NCBI GenBank assembly: GCA_047621345.1
Contig: JBLHLW010000001.1
Coordinates: 124,001 to 188,000 of the forward strand
Length of the DNA: 64,000 bases
Direction of reading: 5' to 3'
From: Actimicrobium sp047621345
GTDB lineage: Bacteria > Pseudomonadota > Gammaproteobacteria > Burkholderiales > Burkholderiaceae_D
In this document: one piece after another, positions 52,678 to 61,543 of the stretch
Numbering within the stretch: position 1 is the first letter of the stretch
Layout of the letters: every line of letters begins with the position of its first letter
Program-made: the position numbers and the translations under genes
The notes under the pieces: model-generated
What the model saw: the letters and a program-made list of their open reading frames with translations, nothing else
What the model was told of the DNA's origin: nothing
Databases searched by the model: none

Positions 52678-52839
52678 GGGGCAGGGTCTTCGTTGTTGTT
52701 CGCCAGGACGGCGTACAGGAGATCGGGGCCATATTTTACCGCAGGTGGTGCGCGCCTGGCGGTGCAGGCAACGACTCAATCAGTCGGTATTGCTACATTT
52801 CATACATTCAATTTATGCTATTTCTGTTAAATTTCGTCA

Positions 52840-55296
52840 ATGAAAATCATAAAAAAATTACTTCCCCTGATTTGTTTGTTTTTAGGTATGCATTTGCCGG
52901 TTGTTGCCGCGCCGCTCTTTGGTACCGAGCTGAGCGGTTTTGCGGTGCTGGGAGCGTCGACGGTGACCAGTACTGGCCTAACGGCGCTGGTGGGTGACCT
53001 TGGCGTTAGTCCGGGTACGGCGATTACGGGTTTTGGACCAGGCACTTACACTGGCACGTTCTATCCCGGTGGGCCAGTTGCGGCTACCGCCCACGCGCAA
53101 CTGGGTGCGGCGATGGCCAATCTGGCCAAGCTGGGTAGCGGCACAGCGCTTGCCGGTAACCTCAACGGCTTGACGCTGGCCCCTGGCGTGTACACCGTGG
53201 CGCCGCTGGCTAGTAACCTGTCGCAAGTATTGACGCTCGACGGCGGCGGTAACCCGAATGCCTATTGGGTATTCCTGATGCCGAGTACGCTCATCACGTC
53301 GCCCGGAGCAGTCGTCAATGTCATCAACACAGGCGCGGGTGCGGGCATTTACTGGGTGGTCGGCAGTTCGGCCACGATCAATGCCAACACCATCTTTGCC
53401 GGCAATATTCTGGCGTCGGCGAGCATCACGCTTGGCAGCGGCGCGGCTATCGGTTGTGGTCGGGCGATGGCGTATGCGGGGGCAGTGACGATGATCAATG
53501 TGCTTGTTAATGCGACCACTTGTGCTGGCACGAGCGGTGTCGGTAGCAATGGCTTCAATGGCGGATTGGTCGTGCCCGACGACGGCGGTCCACCCGTGCC
53601 GGTGCAGGATGGCGGCAACTGTTTGTTGACCGCTGCCGAGACGGCATTGCTGTTGAGTATTCCGGACCATGTGTCCGAAACCAGTCAGTCAGTCAGCATT
53701 ACGACCGTCAGAAAATCCGACAACAGTGCCGGTTGTACGCCGGCACTGGCCGGTCTGGTGGCGCGGCTGCGGTTTGTCTGTTCGTATCTGAATCCGTCTA
53801 GCGGGTCACAACCGGTCCGGCTGGAAGGCAATGTCGCCCTGTCTGCCAATCTCGGCTCGGCCTGTTCGGCAAGTGGCATCGAGATCGCGGTTACGTTGGA
53901 TGCGGCCGGTATCGGGCATACCACGCTGCTCTATGCGGATGCCGGACACATCAGGCTCGATGCCAGTTACAGCGTGAGCGGTGTGGTTGTTGCAGGTTCG
54001 GGTTCTTTTGTGGCGGCACCGGCCGGATTTGTTTTCAGCCAGCTACAAGGGACTGCCGCGCCCAACCTGAACAATCCGGCGGCCAGCAGTGCGGATGGGC
54101 CGGTGTTCCTGAAAGCCGGCAAGGCCTTTTCTGCCAGCCTGACAGCGATCAACCGGATTGGAAATCTGACGCCGAATTTTGGTCAGGAAAATAGCCCGGA
54201 AACGGTTTTGCTGGCGCCTAACCTGATCCTGCCGGTCGGCGGCGCACTGCCGCCACTGAGTGGCAACGTCGACGGTTTCAGTGCCGGTGTGGCGCGTGCG
54301 ACCAATTTAACGTGGCCCGAAGCCGGCATCATCACACTCACCGCAAGCCTTGCCAATGCGCGGGGTTATCTGGGCGGTCAGGGTGCCACCGCCAACCAGG
54401 CGGTGACTGGCATCAGCGAGCGCATCGGCCGGTTCATTCCCGATCATTTCGATACCTTCATCAGCGCTGGTGTACCGATGTCCTGCCCGGCCGGGCTATC
54501 CTGTCCGGCCGCTGGCTTCGTCTATGCCGGCCAGCCATTCGGCATGACGGTGGTGGCGCGCAGTCTCACTGGCAGCACAACGCTTAATTACCAGCAGGCG
54601 CTGGCACGCAGCGTGACGCTGACGGCCTGGGATGCACCGGGTAGCACCGTGCTGCAGAACCCGCCGGCAGCGCCCCGGGCCGGGAGTTTGCGCGAGACCT
54701 CTCTGGTGGCAAATAACTTCTCGTTGGGATCGGCGGCCGTGGCCGATCAGGCTTACGGATTGGCCGCCGCATTCACGGCTGCCAATCCGTCGACCGCGAG
54801 CTTGTCGGCTCCCGTTGCCATCCATATTCGCGCCCTTGATAGCGATGGCATCAGCTCGGCGCTCAGCGCCAGCGTGGTCGAAGGCGGCGTGACCGTTGCC
54901 AGCGGGCGGCTACTGATCGTCAATAATTTCGGTTCCGAATTGCTGGCGTTGCCAGTCAAGGTCGTGGCGCAGTTTTGGGACGGTCGTCACTTCGCCGGCA
55001 GCTCGACCGACAACAGCAGTAGCTTCGGGCGCAGCGATATCCAGCTGGAGAATTGCACGGGCAACTTGCGCAACGGCACCGGTTGCAAGACAGCGTTTGC
55101 GCCGGCGGCCACGCCGGTCTGGTTTGCCTTGACCGGCGGGGTGGCACGCTTGACGCTCACCGCAGCCGGCGCTGGTAATACGGGCAGTGCCGACCTGCGT
55201 ATTGCCGCAATGGCGTGGTTGCCCTCGACGCTGGCACGCTTGCGTGTGGGCATCTACAACATGGGACCGATCATTTATCTGCGCGAGATGTACTGA
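52840..55296 (+). CDS. MshQ-like protein with N-terminal ice-binding (DUF3494) domain
   Basis: An 818-residue exported protein. Residues 1-24 are a signal peptide. Residues about 28-235 resemble the DUF3494 ice-binding/adhesin beta-solenoid: FAVLGASTVTSTG, GDLGVSPG, GAAMANLAKL and YWVFLMPSTLIT, ending in the Gly/Ala-rich coils. After a Gly/Pro linker, residues about 250-818 resemble the C-terminal DUF6701 part of MSHA protein MshQ (RIGRFIPDHFDTF near 528; CTGNLRNGTGCKTAFAP near 736). MshQ is thought to sit with the pilus tip or base. The gene is convergent with mshG. The fusion suggests an adhesive head. No ice binding is demonstrated. Confidence 0.8.
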   Translation: MKIIKKLLPLICLFLGMHLPVVAAPLFGTELSGFAVLGASTVTSTGLTALVGDLGVSPGTAITGFGPGTYTGTFYPGGPVAATAHAQLGAAMANLAKLGSGTALAGNLNGLTLAPGVYTVAPLASNLSQVLTLDGGGNPNAYWVFLMPSTLITSPGAVVNVINTGAGAGIYWVVGSSATINANTIFAGNILASASITLGSGAAIGCGRAMAYAGAVTMINVLVNATTCAGTSGVGSNGFNGGLVVPDDGGPPVPVQDGGNCLLTAAETALLLSIPDHVSETSQSVSITTVRKSDNSAGCTPALAGLVARLRFVCSYLNPSSGSQPVRLEGNVALSANLGSACSASGIEIAVTLDAAGIGHTTLLYADAGHIRLDASYSVSGVVVAGSGSFVAAPAGFVFSQLQGTAAPNLNNPAASSADGPVFLKAGKAFSASLTAINRIGNLTPNFGQENSPETVLLAPNLILPVGGALPPLSGNVDGFSAGVARATNLTWPEAGIITLTASLANARGYLGGQGATANQAVTGISERIGRFIPDHFDTFISAGVPMSCPAGLSCPAAGFVYAGQPFGMTVVARSLTGSTTLNYQQALARSVTLTAWDAPGSTVLQNPPAAPRAGSLRETSLVANNFSLGSAAVADQAYGLAAAFTAANPSTASLSAPVAIHIRALDSDGISSALSASVVEGGVTVASGRLLIVNNFGSELLALPVKVVAQFWDGRHFAGSSTDNSSSFGRSDIQLENCTGNLRNGTGCKTAFAPAATPVWFALTGGVARLTLTAAGAGNTGSADLRIAAMAWLPSTLARLRVGIYNMGPIIYLREMY

Positions 55297-55310
55297 ATGT
55301 CGCGCGCTGA

Positions 55311-56540
55311 CTATTTCCTCAGTGCGACCCGGCTCAGGTCCCAGATGGGCAGAAAAATCCCGAGTGCCAGCACCAGCACCATGATGCCGAGTACGGTGAT
55401 CAGGATGGGTTCGATCTTTGAGGACAGGGTCTTGAGTTCGTACTGGACGTCACGCTCGTACATGCCGGCGACTTCATTGAGCAATTCATCGAGTTCACCA
55501 GTTTCTTCGCCGACGGCAATCATCTGCAACACCACCGGCGTGAAAATACCGGTCGCGGTAGCCGAGCGCAAGATGCTGTCGCCGCGCTCCACGCCTTCGC
55601 GCATCCGGTCGATATTACCGCCGATATAGCTGTTGTCGACCGTGTGCGCGACCACCGCCAGTCCTTGCACGATCGGCACACCGCTCTGGTTGGACAGCGC
55701 CAGGCTACGGGAAAAACGGGCCAGCGTTCCTTTGAGCAGGATGCTGCCGAGGATAGGCAGACGCAGCTTGTACTTGTCCCATTGATACCGGCCGCGCACT
55801 GTAGAAAAAAACATTCTCAGCATGAGTATCATGGCTGCGGTGCTGGCAAAAATCAGCGGCCAGTAATTCACCATGAAGGTCGACAACCCGATCAGCAGGC
55901 GCGTCATGATCGGCAGTTCGGCATGATAACTGGCGTACACCCGGGCAAACACCGGGATCACGAAGAGATTGATCGTGATGATGGCCAGAACCATCGCCAG
56001 TGCCACGAACGACGGATAACGCAACGCTGTTTGCATTCGCTGGCGCATCTCCCGTTCAAACTCCAGATGATTAAACAGGCGCAGGAAGACTTCCTCCAGC
56101 CGTCCACTCATTTCACCGACGCGCACCATGCTGAGGTAAAAATTGGAAAACAGGCGTGGGTGGCGCTGCATCGCCATCGACAATTCGCGGCCGGCATCGA
56201 GCGAAGTCCGGATATCCTGCAAGACCCGGCCAAATGTCTTGTTGACCGATGATTCCTGCAGGCTCTCCAGGCTGCGCAAGATCGGTACGCCCGCCTTGAG
56301 TAGCGTGTAAAGCTGCCGGCTGAATAGCTGTATATCGATGGCGCGCACTTTTTGGGCCGTCAGACGCGCCCACCATCCGGCGCCGTCGCCCTGACGGCGG
56401 CGTGCGGTGGGCGTGATGCTGATCGGGATCTGACCGGCGCTCATGAGTTGACTGGCTACTGCGCCGGCATCGTTGCCCTCCCGCACACCGTTGCTACGCT
56501 GGCCAAGCGCATCACGTGCCTTGTAATCAAATGAGGGCAT
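55311..56540 (-). CDS. mshG: MSHA pilus inner-membrane platform protein (GspF/PilC family)
   Basis: A 409-residue platform protein with two T2SSF domains (about residues 70-195 and 275-395) and three membrane helices, including FVALAMVLAIITINLFVIPVF, a second after it and the last near the C-terminus (VLGIMVLVLALGIFLPIWDLS). Typical text is FSRQLYTLLKAGVPILRSLE near 72 and the repeat FSRSLALSNQSGVPIVQGL. The N-terminal start YKARDALGQRSNG is normal. It follows mshE by two bases on the same strand, so the ATPase and its platform are co-expressed. Confidence 0.9.
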   Translation of the reverse strand: MPSFDYKARDALGQRSNGVREGNDAGAVASQLMSAGQIPISITPTARRRQGDGAGWWARLTAQKVRAIDIQLFSRQLYTLLKAGVPILRSLESLQESSVNKTFGRVLQDIRTSLDAGRELSMAMQRHPRLFSNFYLSMVRVGEMSGRLEEVFLRLFNHLEFEREMRQRMQTALRYPSFVALAMVLAIITINLFVIPVFARVYASYHAELPIMTRLLIGLSTFMVNYWPLIFASTAAMILMLRMFFSTVRGRYQWDKYKLRLPILGSILLKGTLARFSRSLALSNQSGVPIVQGLAVVAHTVDNSYIGGNIDRMREGVERGDSILRSATATGIFTPVVLQMIAVGEETGELDELLNEVAGMYERDVQYELKTLSSKIEPILITVLGIMVLVLALGIFLPIWDLSRVALRK

Positions 56541-56542
56541 GG

Positions 56543-58246
56543 TCAGTCATCGAACTGGTGACTGATGCGCATGGCTTCGCTGACCGTGGTCTTGCCAGCG
56601 ACGACCAGACTCACGGCATGGGCGCGCAATGTTGCACCGGCCATCTGTGCCTGCGCCACACGACGGAATTCGACGGGATCGCCACGATAGGTTGCCGCGA
56701 CCACTTCCGGTGTCATGTCGAGCATTTCATAGATGCCGCTGCGTCCGTTAAAACCGGTGCCATTGCAATGCAGACAACCACGACCACGGACATAGCGGTG
56801 GGCATCGACGTCGCCCCCCAGTGCACATTCGAGCCAGGCGCGCTCGGCGATATGCAGTTCGGCAGGTTCCGCGCAGTTTTCGCAGACCAGCCTGACCAGT
56901 CGCTGAGCGACCACTGCCTGCAGCGAACTGCCGACCATGTAGCCCGGCACGCCCATGTCGAGCAGGCGTATCGGCGTACTGATGGCATTGTTGGTATGCA
57001 GCGTCGAGAGCACCAGATGGCCGGTCATGGCGGCGCGCATGCCGATCTGTGCAGTTTCCTGATCGCGGATTTCACCCACTAGTACGACGTCGGGATCCTG
57101 ACGCAACGCCGCCCGTAGTACCTTGGCGAAATCGAGATCGATCTTGTCGTTGACTTGTACTTGATTGACCCCCGGCAAACGGTACTCGACCGGATCCTCG
57201 ACCGTAATCAGCTTTTTTTCGACGGTATTCAATTCCGCCAGTGCGGCATACAAGGTGGTGGTCTTGCCGCTTCCGGTGGGCCCGGTCACCAGCACCAGTC
57301 CGTTCGGGCGTTGCATGATGTCGCGGAACCGGTCCAGCATCGCGGCTGGCATGCCGATCTTGTCCAGGCTCAGCACACCCCCGTGCTGATGCAGCAGGCG
57401 CATCACGATCGATTCGCCGTACTGGGTCGGCATGCTCGACAGTCGGACATCGATCTGCCTCTGCTTGACCTGAATCGTAAAGCGGCCATCCTGCGGCAAG
57501 CGTTTTTCAGCGATGCCAAGGCTGGCAACAAGCTTCAGGCGCACTGCCAGCGAGGCGGCAATCTTGATATCCGCCTTGGTCTGCAAATGCAATATTCCGT
57601 CGATACGAAAACGGATAAGCAAGCTGCGCTCCTGCGGTTCGATGTGGATATCGGACGCGCCGACTTGAGCGGCGTCATTGAACACCGACTGTAATAATTT
57701 CACGACCGGCGCATCTTCCACGCCCGCCGCGACGCTCAGCTTGCCAAAATCGACAGCATTGTCGGTGAGTGCCTGCTCAAGTTCCCGCGCGAGTCCCGAA
57801 ATCTCATCGGTCCGGCGATACATGTTGTCGATGGTGTGCAGCAGTTCGGTTTCATCGACGACAGCCAGCTTGATCTCACATTTGAGCAAACGCTTAAGTT
57901 GGTCATAGGCGAACAGATCGGTTGGATTGGCCATGCCGATGAGTAGCGTGCCATCGAGTTCCTCGAGGGCAATTGCACGAAATCGTCTTGCTTGCATTTC
58001 CGGCAGACGCGATACCGTCTGCGGCTTAATGTTGTACCGCGCGAGCCGGATGTGCGGGATATTGAGCTGGCGCGCCAGTGCGCCTGCAAGAATTTCTTCG
58101 GTCACAAAACCCCGGTTGATCAGGATGCGCCCAAGTTTTCCGCCGGTCAGTTGTTGTTCATCGAGCGACAACTGCAACTGCTCGACAGTGAGCAGATTCT
58201 GTCTGGTCAGGATTTCGCCCAAGCGAATTTTTTCAAGCTGGAACAT
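56543..58246 (-). CDS. mshE: MSHA pilus extension ATPase with c-di-GMP-binding MshEN domain
   Basis: A 567-residue hexameric ATPase. The N-terminal MshEN domain has the paired motifs RLGEILTRQNLLTVEQL (from residue 8) and KLGRILINRGFVTEEIL (from about 36), each closing with a Leu/Gln pattern. Such motifs bind cyclic di-GMP in Vibrio MshE. The GspE part has Walker A GPTGSGKTT near 320, the Asp box near ITVEDPVEY, Walker B DVVLVGEIRD and a tetracysteine zinc site (CENC near 455, CLHC near 492). ATG 58246 has GAGGG six bases upstream. Pilus extension is probably stimulated by c-di-GMP. Confidence 0.92.
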   Translation of the reverse strand: MFQLEKIRLGEILTRQNLLTVEQLQLSLDEQQLTGGKLGRILINRGFVTEEILAGALARQLNIPHIRLARYNIKPQTVSRLPEMQARRFRAIALEELDGTLLIGMANPTDLFAYDQLKRLLKCEIKLAVVDETELLHTIDNMYRRTDEISGLARELEQALTDNAVDFGKLSVAAGVEDAPVVKLLQSVFNDAAQVGASDIHIEPQERSLLIRFRIDGILHLQTKADIKIAASLAVRLKLVASLGIAEKRLPQDGRFTIQVKQRQIDVRLSSMPTQYGESIVMRLLHQHGGVLSLDKIGMPAAMLDRFRDIMQRPNGLVLVTGPTGSGKTTTLYAALAELNTVEKKLITVEDPVEYRLPGVNQVQVNDKIDLDFAKVLRAALRQDPDVVLVGEIRDQETAQIGMRAAMTGHLVLSTLHTNNAISTPIRLLDMGVPGYMVGSSLQAVVAQRLVRLVCENCAEPAELHIAERAWLECALGGDVDAHRYVRGRGCLHCNGTGFNGRSGIYEMLDMTPEVVAATYRGDPVEFRRVAQAQMAGATLRAHAVSLVVAGKTTVSEAMRISHQFDD

Positions 58247-58684
58247 GGTTGGCCCTCGTCGCGTCGTCGCAGGGTGAATCGAGACAATCCGGCCCGGATC
58301 ACCGACTTGGAATACCGGATCGTTCGGCAGATGCATTTTGATCACCAAAAACCCTGATTCCCATTATTTGATTATAACGAAATACGTATTTAAATTGTTT
58401 AAAATCTATTATTGCAAAATAACAATGAATAATTGGTATATAAAATGTAGATACTAAAATAAAACATAAAAATTATTTAATTTGTTAATTTAGATTAAGA
58501 TGGTCTTGAGAAATGAATGACCTGAGTGTCTGTCGGGATCACGACAAGCCAGGTGGGCGACATGTGCTCGCCGACTCGTTGATGACGCCGCTAATGACGT
58601 CTTCTTCAGGTCGGCCTCGCTGTTGTGACGCCATGCTGATGACGTCGATCCTGCCGTGTGTATTTACCTATATGGGAAACAAGA
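58247..58684. promoter_or_regulatory. AT-rich divergent control region between mshE and pilin gene
   Basis: A 438-base gap with no gene. The section 58350-58510 is strikingly AT-rich compared with the surroundings, while 58510-58684 returns to normal composition and repeats TGACG several times. Two operons start from it in opposite directions. No sigma-54 type TGGCAC-N5-TTGC site was found. Confidence 0.6.
58434..58461 (+). promoter_or_regulatory. Possible sigma-70 promoter for the pilin operon
   Basis: TTGGTA (58434-58439) and TAAAAT (58456-58461) are separated by 16 bases. They would give a long leader of about 215 bases before the pilin start. The region is AT-rich, so chance matches are likely. 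Confidence 0.3.
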
Positions 58685-59158
58685 ATGAACAAGCGCCGCC
58701 GGCAACAACAGCAACAAGCACAACAAGCACAAGAACCGCAATCCGGATTTACGCTGATCGAACTCGTCATGGTCGTCGTCATCCTGGGCATCCTGGCAGC
58801 CGTCGCCTTGCCAAAATTTGTTGACCTTGGTTCGGACGCGCGTGTTGGCGTCATGAAGGCGGTGCAAGGCTCGATGCGTGCCGCTAACACAATGATTTAC
58901 GCCAAGTCCGCGGCCAACAACCAGCTCGGCGCTACCGGCACCGTGACCATTAACGGCGCGACGGTGGCGACTATTTATGGTTACGCGTCTACGGCAGCCG
59001 TTCTGGCGACTGTGATGGATTTGTCTCCGGCAACGGACTTCACGGTTGCCGCAACGACAATCGGCCATGCACAGGCAACCACGCCGGCTTCCTGTCTTGT
59101 CACGTATGCGATTCCGATCACAGGACCCACTTACGTGCTTGATTCGGCCGGTTGCTGA
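58685..59158 (+). CDS. mshA: MSHA-type major pilin
   Basis: A 157-residue type IV prepilin. The prepilin peptidase site is G|FTLIELVMVVVILGILAAV with cleavage after Gly21, followed by Glu5 of the mature protein and the hydrophobic N-terminal helix. The leader is unusual: about 20 residues, basic RRR then a Gln-rich run (QQQQQAQQAQ). The globular part is short (about 110 residues), Thr/Ala-rich, with one Cys pair (PASC and SAGC) that should form the C-terminal disulphide loop. ATG 58685 has GGGAA upstream. Position before minor pilins and divergent from mshE supports it as the major subunit. Confidence 0.88.
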   Translation: MNKRRRQQQQQAQQAQEPQSGFTLIELVMVVVILGILAAVALPKFVDLGSDARVGVMKAVQGSMRAANTMIYAKSAANNQLGATGTVTINGATVATIYGYASTAAVLATVMDLSPATDFTVAATTIGHAQATTPASCLVTYAIPITGPTYVLDSAGC

Positions 59159-59171
59159 TCACCCGTTCAAC

Positions 59172-59642
59172 ATGACGCCTCACGACCTGTCCCGCATCAG
59201 AGTTGCCCGCGGATTTACTCTGCTGGAACTGATTTTGGTACTCGTCATTACGGCAATATTGTCGGTCACTGTCGGGCCACGGCTGATGGATAACGCCCCG
59301 TTGTCCGCGCGCGGCTTTGCCGATCAGGTGCAGGCATCGCTGCGCTATGCACAAAAAACCGCGATCGCGCAACACCGTTTTGTGTGCGTTGACTATGCGG
59401 CAGACCGGGTTAGGCTGACCCAGAATACGGTTGCCGCCTGCCCGGGTAATGCACTGGCTTCGCCGGATGGCGCGGCAGAATATGTCATGCAGGCACCGCC
59501 CGGCATTGTTTTTTCGGCGCTGCCGACTGCATTTTATTTCGATGCGCTGGGCCGGCCCTTGCCGAACAACCGCCACCTCATCCTGGTGAGCGGTGTGGCA
59601 GAGGGCATCACTGTCGAAGCCGAGACGGGTTATGTCCATTAA
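59172..59642 (+). CDS. mshC: MSHA minor pilin (GspH/FimT type)
   Basis: A 156-residue prepilin-like protein with leader MTPHDLSRIRVARG and then FTLLELILVLVITAILSVTV. Cleavage would follow Gly14, with Glu5 kept. The globular domain has SLRYAQKTAIAQHRFVCV and YFDALGRPLP, typical of GspH/FimT pseudopilins. It starts 13 bases after the pilin stop and overlaps the next gene by 11 bases. Assignment as mshC rather than mshB rests on order and on the GspH-like domain, so the exact letter is tentative. Confidence 0.75.
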   Translation: MTPHDLSRIRVARGFTLLELILVLVITAILSVTVGPRLMDNAPLSARGFADQVQASLRYAQKTAIAQHRFVCVDYAADRVRLTQNTVAACPGNALASPDGAAEYVMQAPPGIVFSALPTAFYFDALGRPLPNNRHLILVSGVAEGITVEAETGYVH

Positions 59643-60204
59643 CGCAATGGTGCGCTCCCGCCAAATTGGCATCACGCTGGTAGAACTTATCCTTTTTCTG
59701 GTTATTGTCGGCATCGGTCTGGCGGGTATTCTTTCCGTCATCAACCTGGCCACGCGCGCCAGTGCCGATCCGGCCGTGCGCAAGCAGGCGCTGGCACTGG
59801 CCGGGTCGCTGCTCGCTGAAGTGCAATTGCAATCTTTCATGTACTGCGATCCGTCCGATCCGGCCGCTGCGACGGCGACCTCGACAGGCGGCTGCGCTGC
59901 CCCCTCCGCCGCAAAATCCCGCTACAGCGGCATCGCGCCGTATGACCGTGTAAGCGATTATGACGGCTTCGCGATGAACGACGCCAATGGCGGTATACGG
60001 GACATCACCAACACTCCAGTCGGTCTGGCCGGCTTTGCCGTCACGATTCAGGTGGTCGAAACCGCCATCGCCGCCAGTGGCAGTTCGGCCGGTATTCCGG
60101 CCGTAGCCGCGCTGCTGATCAGCGTGATAGTGACCAGCCCGGACCAGACGACGGTGACGCTGGAAGGTTGGCGAACACGTTTCGCACCCAACGGTTTTCA
60201 TTGA
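59632..60204 (+). CDS. mshD: MSHA minor pilin (MshD-like)
   Basis: A 190-residue prepilin-like protein. The N-terminal helix is ITLVELILFLVIVGIGLAG, preceded by a 13-residue basic leader ending in QIG; so the usual Phe at position 1 is replaced by Ile, while Glu5 is kept. The globular part has the Ala/Ser-rich AVRKQALALAGSLLAEVQLQ and a Cys pair in the YCDPSDP and GGCAAP region. MshD proteins have this size and organisation. It overlaps both neighbours, so translation should be coupled. Confidence 0.75.
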   Translation: MSINAMVRSRQIGITLVELILFLVIVGIGLAGILSVINLATRASADPAVRKQALALAGSLLAEVQLQSFMYCDPSDPAAATATSTGGCAAPSAAKSRYSGIAPYDRVSDYDGFAMNDANGGIRDITNTPVGLAGFAVTIQVVETAIAASGSSAGIPAVAALLISVIVTSPDQTTVTLEGWRTRFAPNGFH

Positions 60205-61022
60205 TGACCATGGACCTTCATCGACACCAGCGCGGGTTCACACTGATCGAAGCAATTGTGGTGCTGACGATCACGGCGTTGCTGGCAGCGGTGGCGGCCA
60301 TTTTTCTGCATTCGCCGATCCAGAGTTATTTTGATGTGTCGCGCCGAGTGGCCATCAGCGATGCGCTCGATACGGCGCTGCAGCGCATCGGCCGCGATGT
60401 CCGGCTGGCGCTGCCCAATAGTGTGCGGGTTTCGGCAGATGGCCAGGCGCTGGAATTTCTGCATACCCGCACAGGTGGCCGTTATCGCAGCGAGGTCGAT
60501 CATGCCGGCAATGGCGACGCGCTCGACTTTGGCGATGCCGACAGCAGTTTCGATATCCTCGGTGCTCCGCTAGCGCTGTTCACCGGCGACCAGATCGTGG
60601 TTACTAACCTTGGTGTGCCGGGTGCCGATGCCTACGAGGCGACCTTTGCTGCAACTCCGCACGTCCGTCGGACTTACAACGGACCGTCCGGGCCGATCAG
60701 CAACATCACGATCGACACCGATGCACGGTTCCCGTTCGATTCCCCGGGCCATCGTTTTCAGGTTGTCGATACACCCGTGACGTATCGGTGCCGCGCGGGT
60801 GTGCTGACACGGTACTGGGACTACGTCATCCAGCCCGATCAGCCCGATCCACCCGGCGATGGGCAAAGCGCGGTGCTGGCGACGCAGGTCAGCGCCTGCT
60901 ATTTCGGTTACGCGCCGGGCGTTACCGAACGCAGTGGTCTGCTGTCGGTGCAGCTAGCCTTGACCAGTCTGGATGAAACCACGCGTCTGGCTTACCAGGT
61001 ACATGTCAGCAATGTGCCATAG
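60204..61022 (+). CDS. mshO: MSHA minor pilin (MshO-like)
   Basis: A 272-residue prepilin-like protein. The leader MTMDLHRHQRG is followed by FTLIEAIVVLTITALLAAV with Glu5. After the helix comes ISDALDTALQRIGRDVRLALPNSVRV and a large beta-rich globular part with two Cys residues (YRCRAG and SACYFG). Size and text match MshO. ATG 60204 overlaps the preceding stop by one base; a second Met lies two codons later. It may sit near the pilus tip with other minor pilins. Confidence 0.8.
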   Translation: MTMDLHRHQRGFTLIEAIVVLTITALLAAVAAIFLHSPIQSYFDVSRRVAISDALDTALQRIGRDVRLALPNSVRVSADGQALEFLHTRTGGRYRSEVDHAGNGDALDFGDADSSFDILGAPLALFTGDQIVVTNLGVPGADAYEATFAATPHVRRTYNGPSGPISNITIDTDARFPFDSPGHRFQVVDTPVTYRCRAGVLTRYWDYVIQPDQPDPPGDGQSAVLATQVSACYFGYAPGVTERSGLLSVQLALTSLDETTRLAYQVHVSNVP

Positions 61023-61464
61023 CCCTTCCTCATCGGGAATAGCCGGCAGGCGCGGCTTTGCGCTCGTTTCTGCGCTGTTTTTGCTGGTGGCGTTGTCGGC
61101 GCTTGGGGCGTTCATCGTGACACTGTCAAGTGTCCAGAACGTCACATCAACGCAGGATTTGCTGGGCGCCCGGGCCTATGAAGCAGCGCGTGCCGGTATT
61201 GAGTGGAGTGCCTATCAAGTGCTGCAGAACGCCAGTTGTACAGCGTCGTCCACGCTGGAATTGCCCGGCCTGACGCTGACGGGCTTTTCGGTCCGTCTGC
61301 AGTGCGAACCGCGCTTGTATGAAGAGGGCACCCGCACAATCACGATGTATCAGATCACATCGACCGCCACCTTTGGTCTTGCCGGCACTACGAATTATGT
61401 CGAGCGGCAACTGGTGGCGGTCATTGAGTCGTGTCGTCTGGAGGGCATCGCATGTATCGACTGA
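61012..61464 (+). CDS. mshP: MSHA protein MshP-like (minor pilin/PilX type)
   Basis: A 150-residue protein with N-terminal helix GFALVSALFLLVALSALGAF near residues 15-34. The helix is preceded by a basic region but lacks Glu5, as in MshP and GspK/PilX-like components. The next block, GARAYEAARAGIEWSAYQVL, is the usual MshP text. Three or four Cys residues follow. The start at 61012 is likely; a Met nine bases upstream is possible. Either way the gene overlaps mshO. It ends 79 bases before the next gene. Confidence 0.78.
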   Translation: MCHSPSSSGIAGRRGFALVSALFLLVALSALGAFIVTLSSVQNVTSTQDLLGARAYEAARAGIEWSAYQVLQNASCTASSTLELPGLTLTGFSVRLQCEPRLYEEGTRTITMYQITSTATFGLAGTTNYVERQLVAVIESCRLEGIACID

Positions 61465-61543
61465 GGACAGCCGCGCACGTCGCCAACAACAATGGAAGGC
61501 CACCGATGCATCCACTTTATCGTGCCGCCGTGGCGGTCGTACC

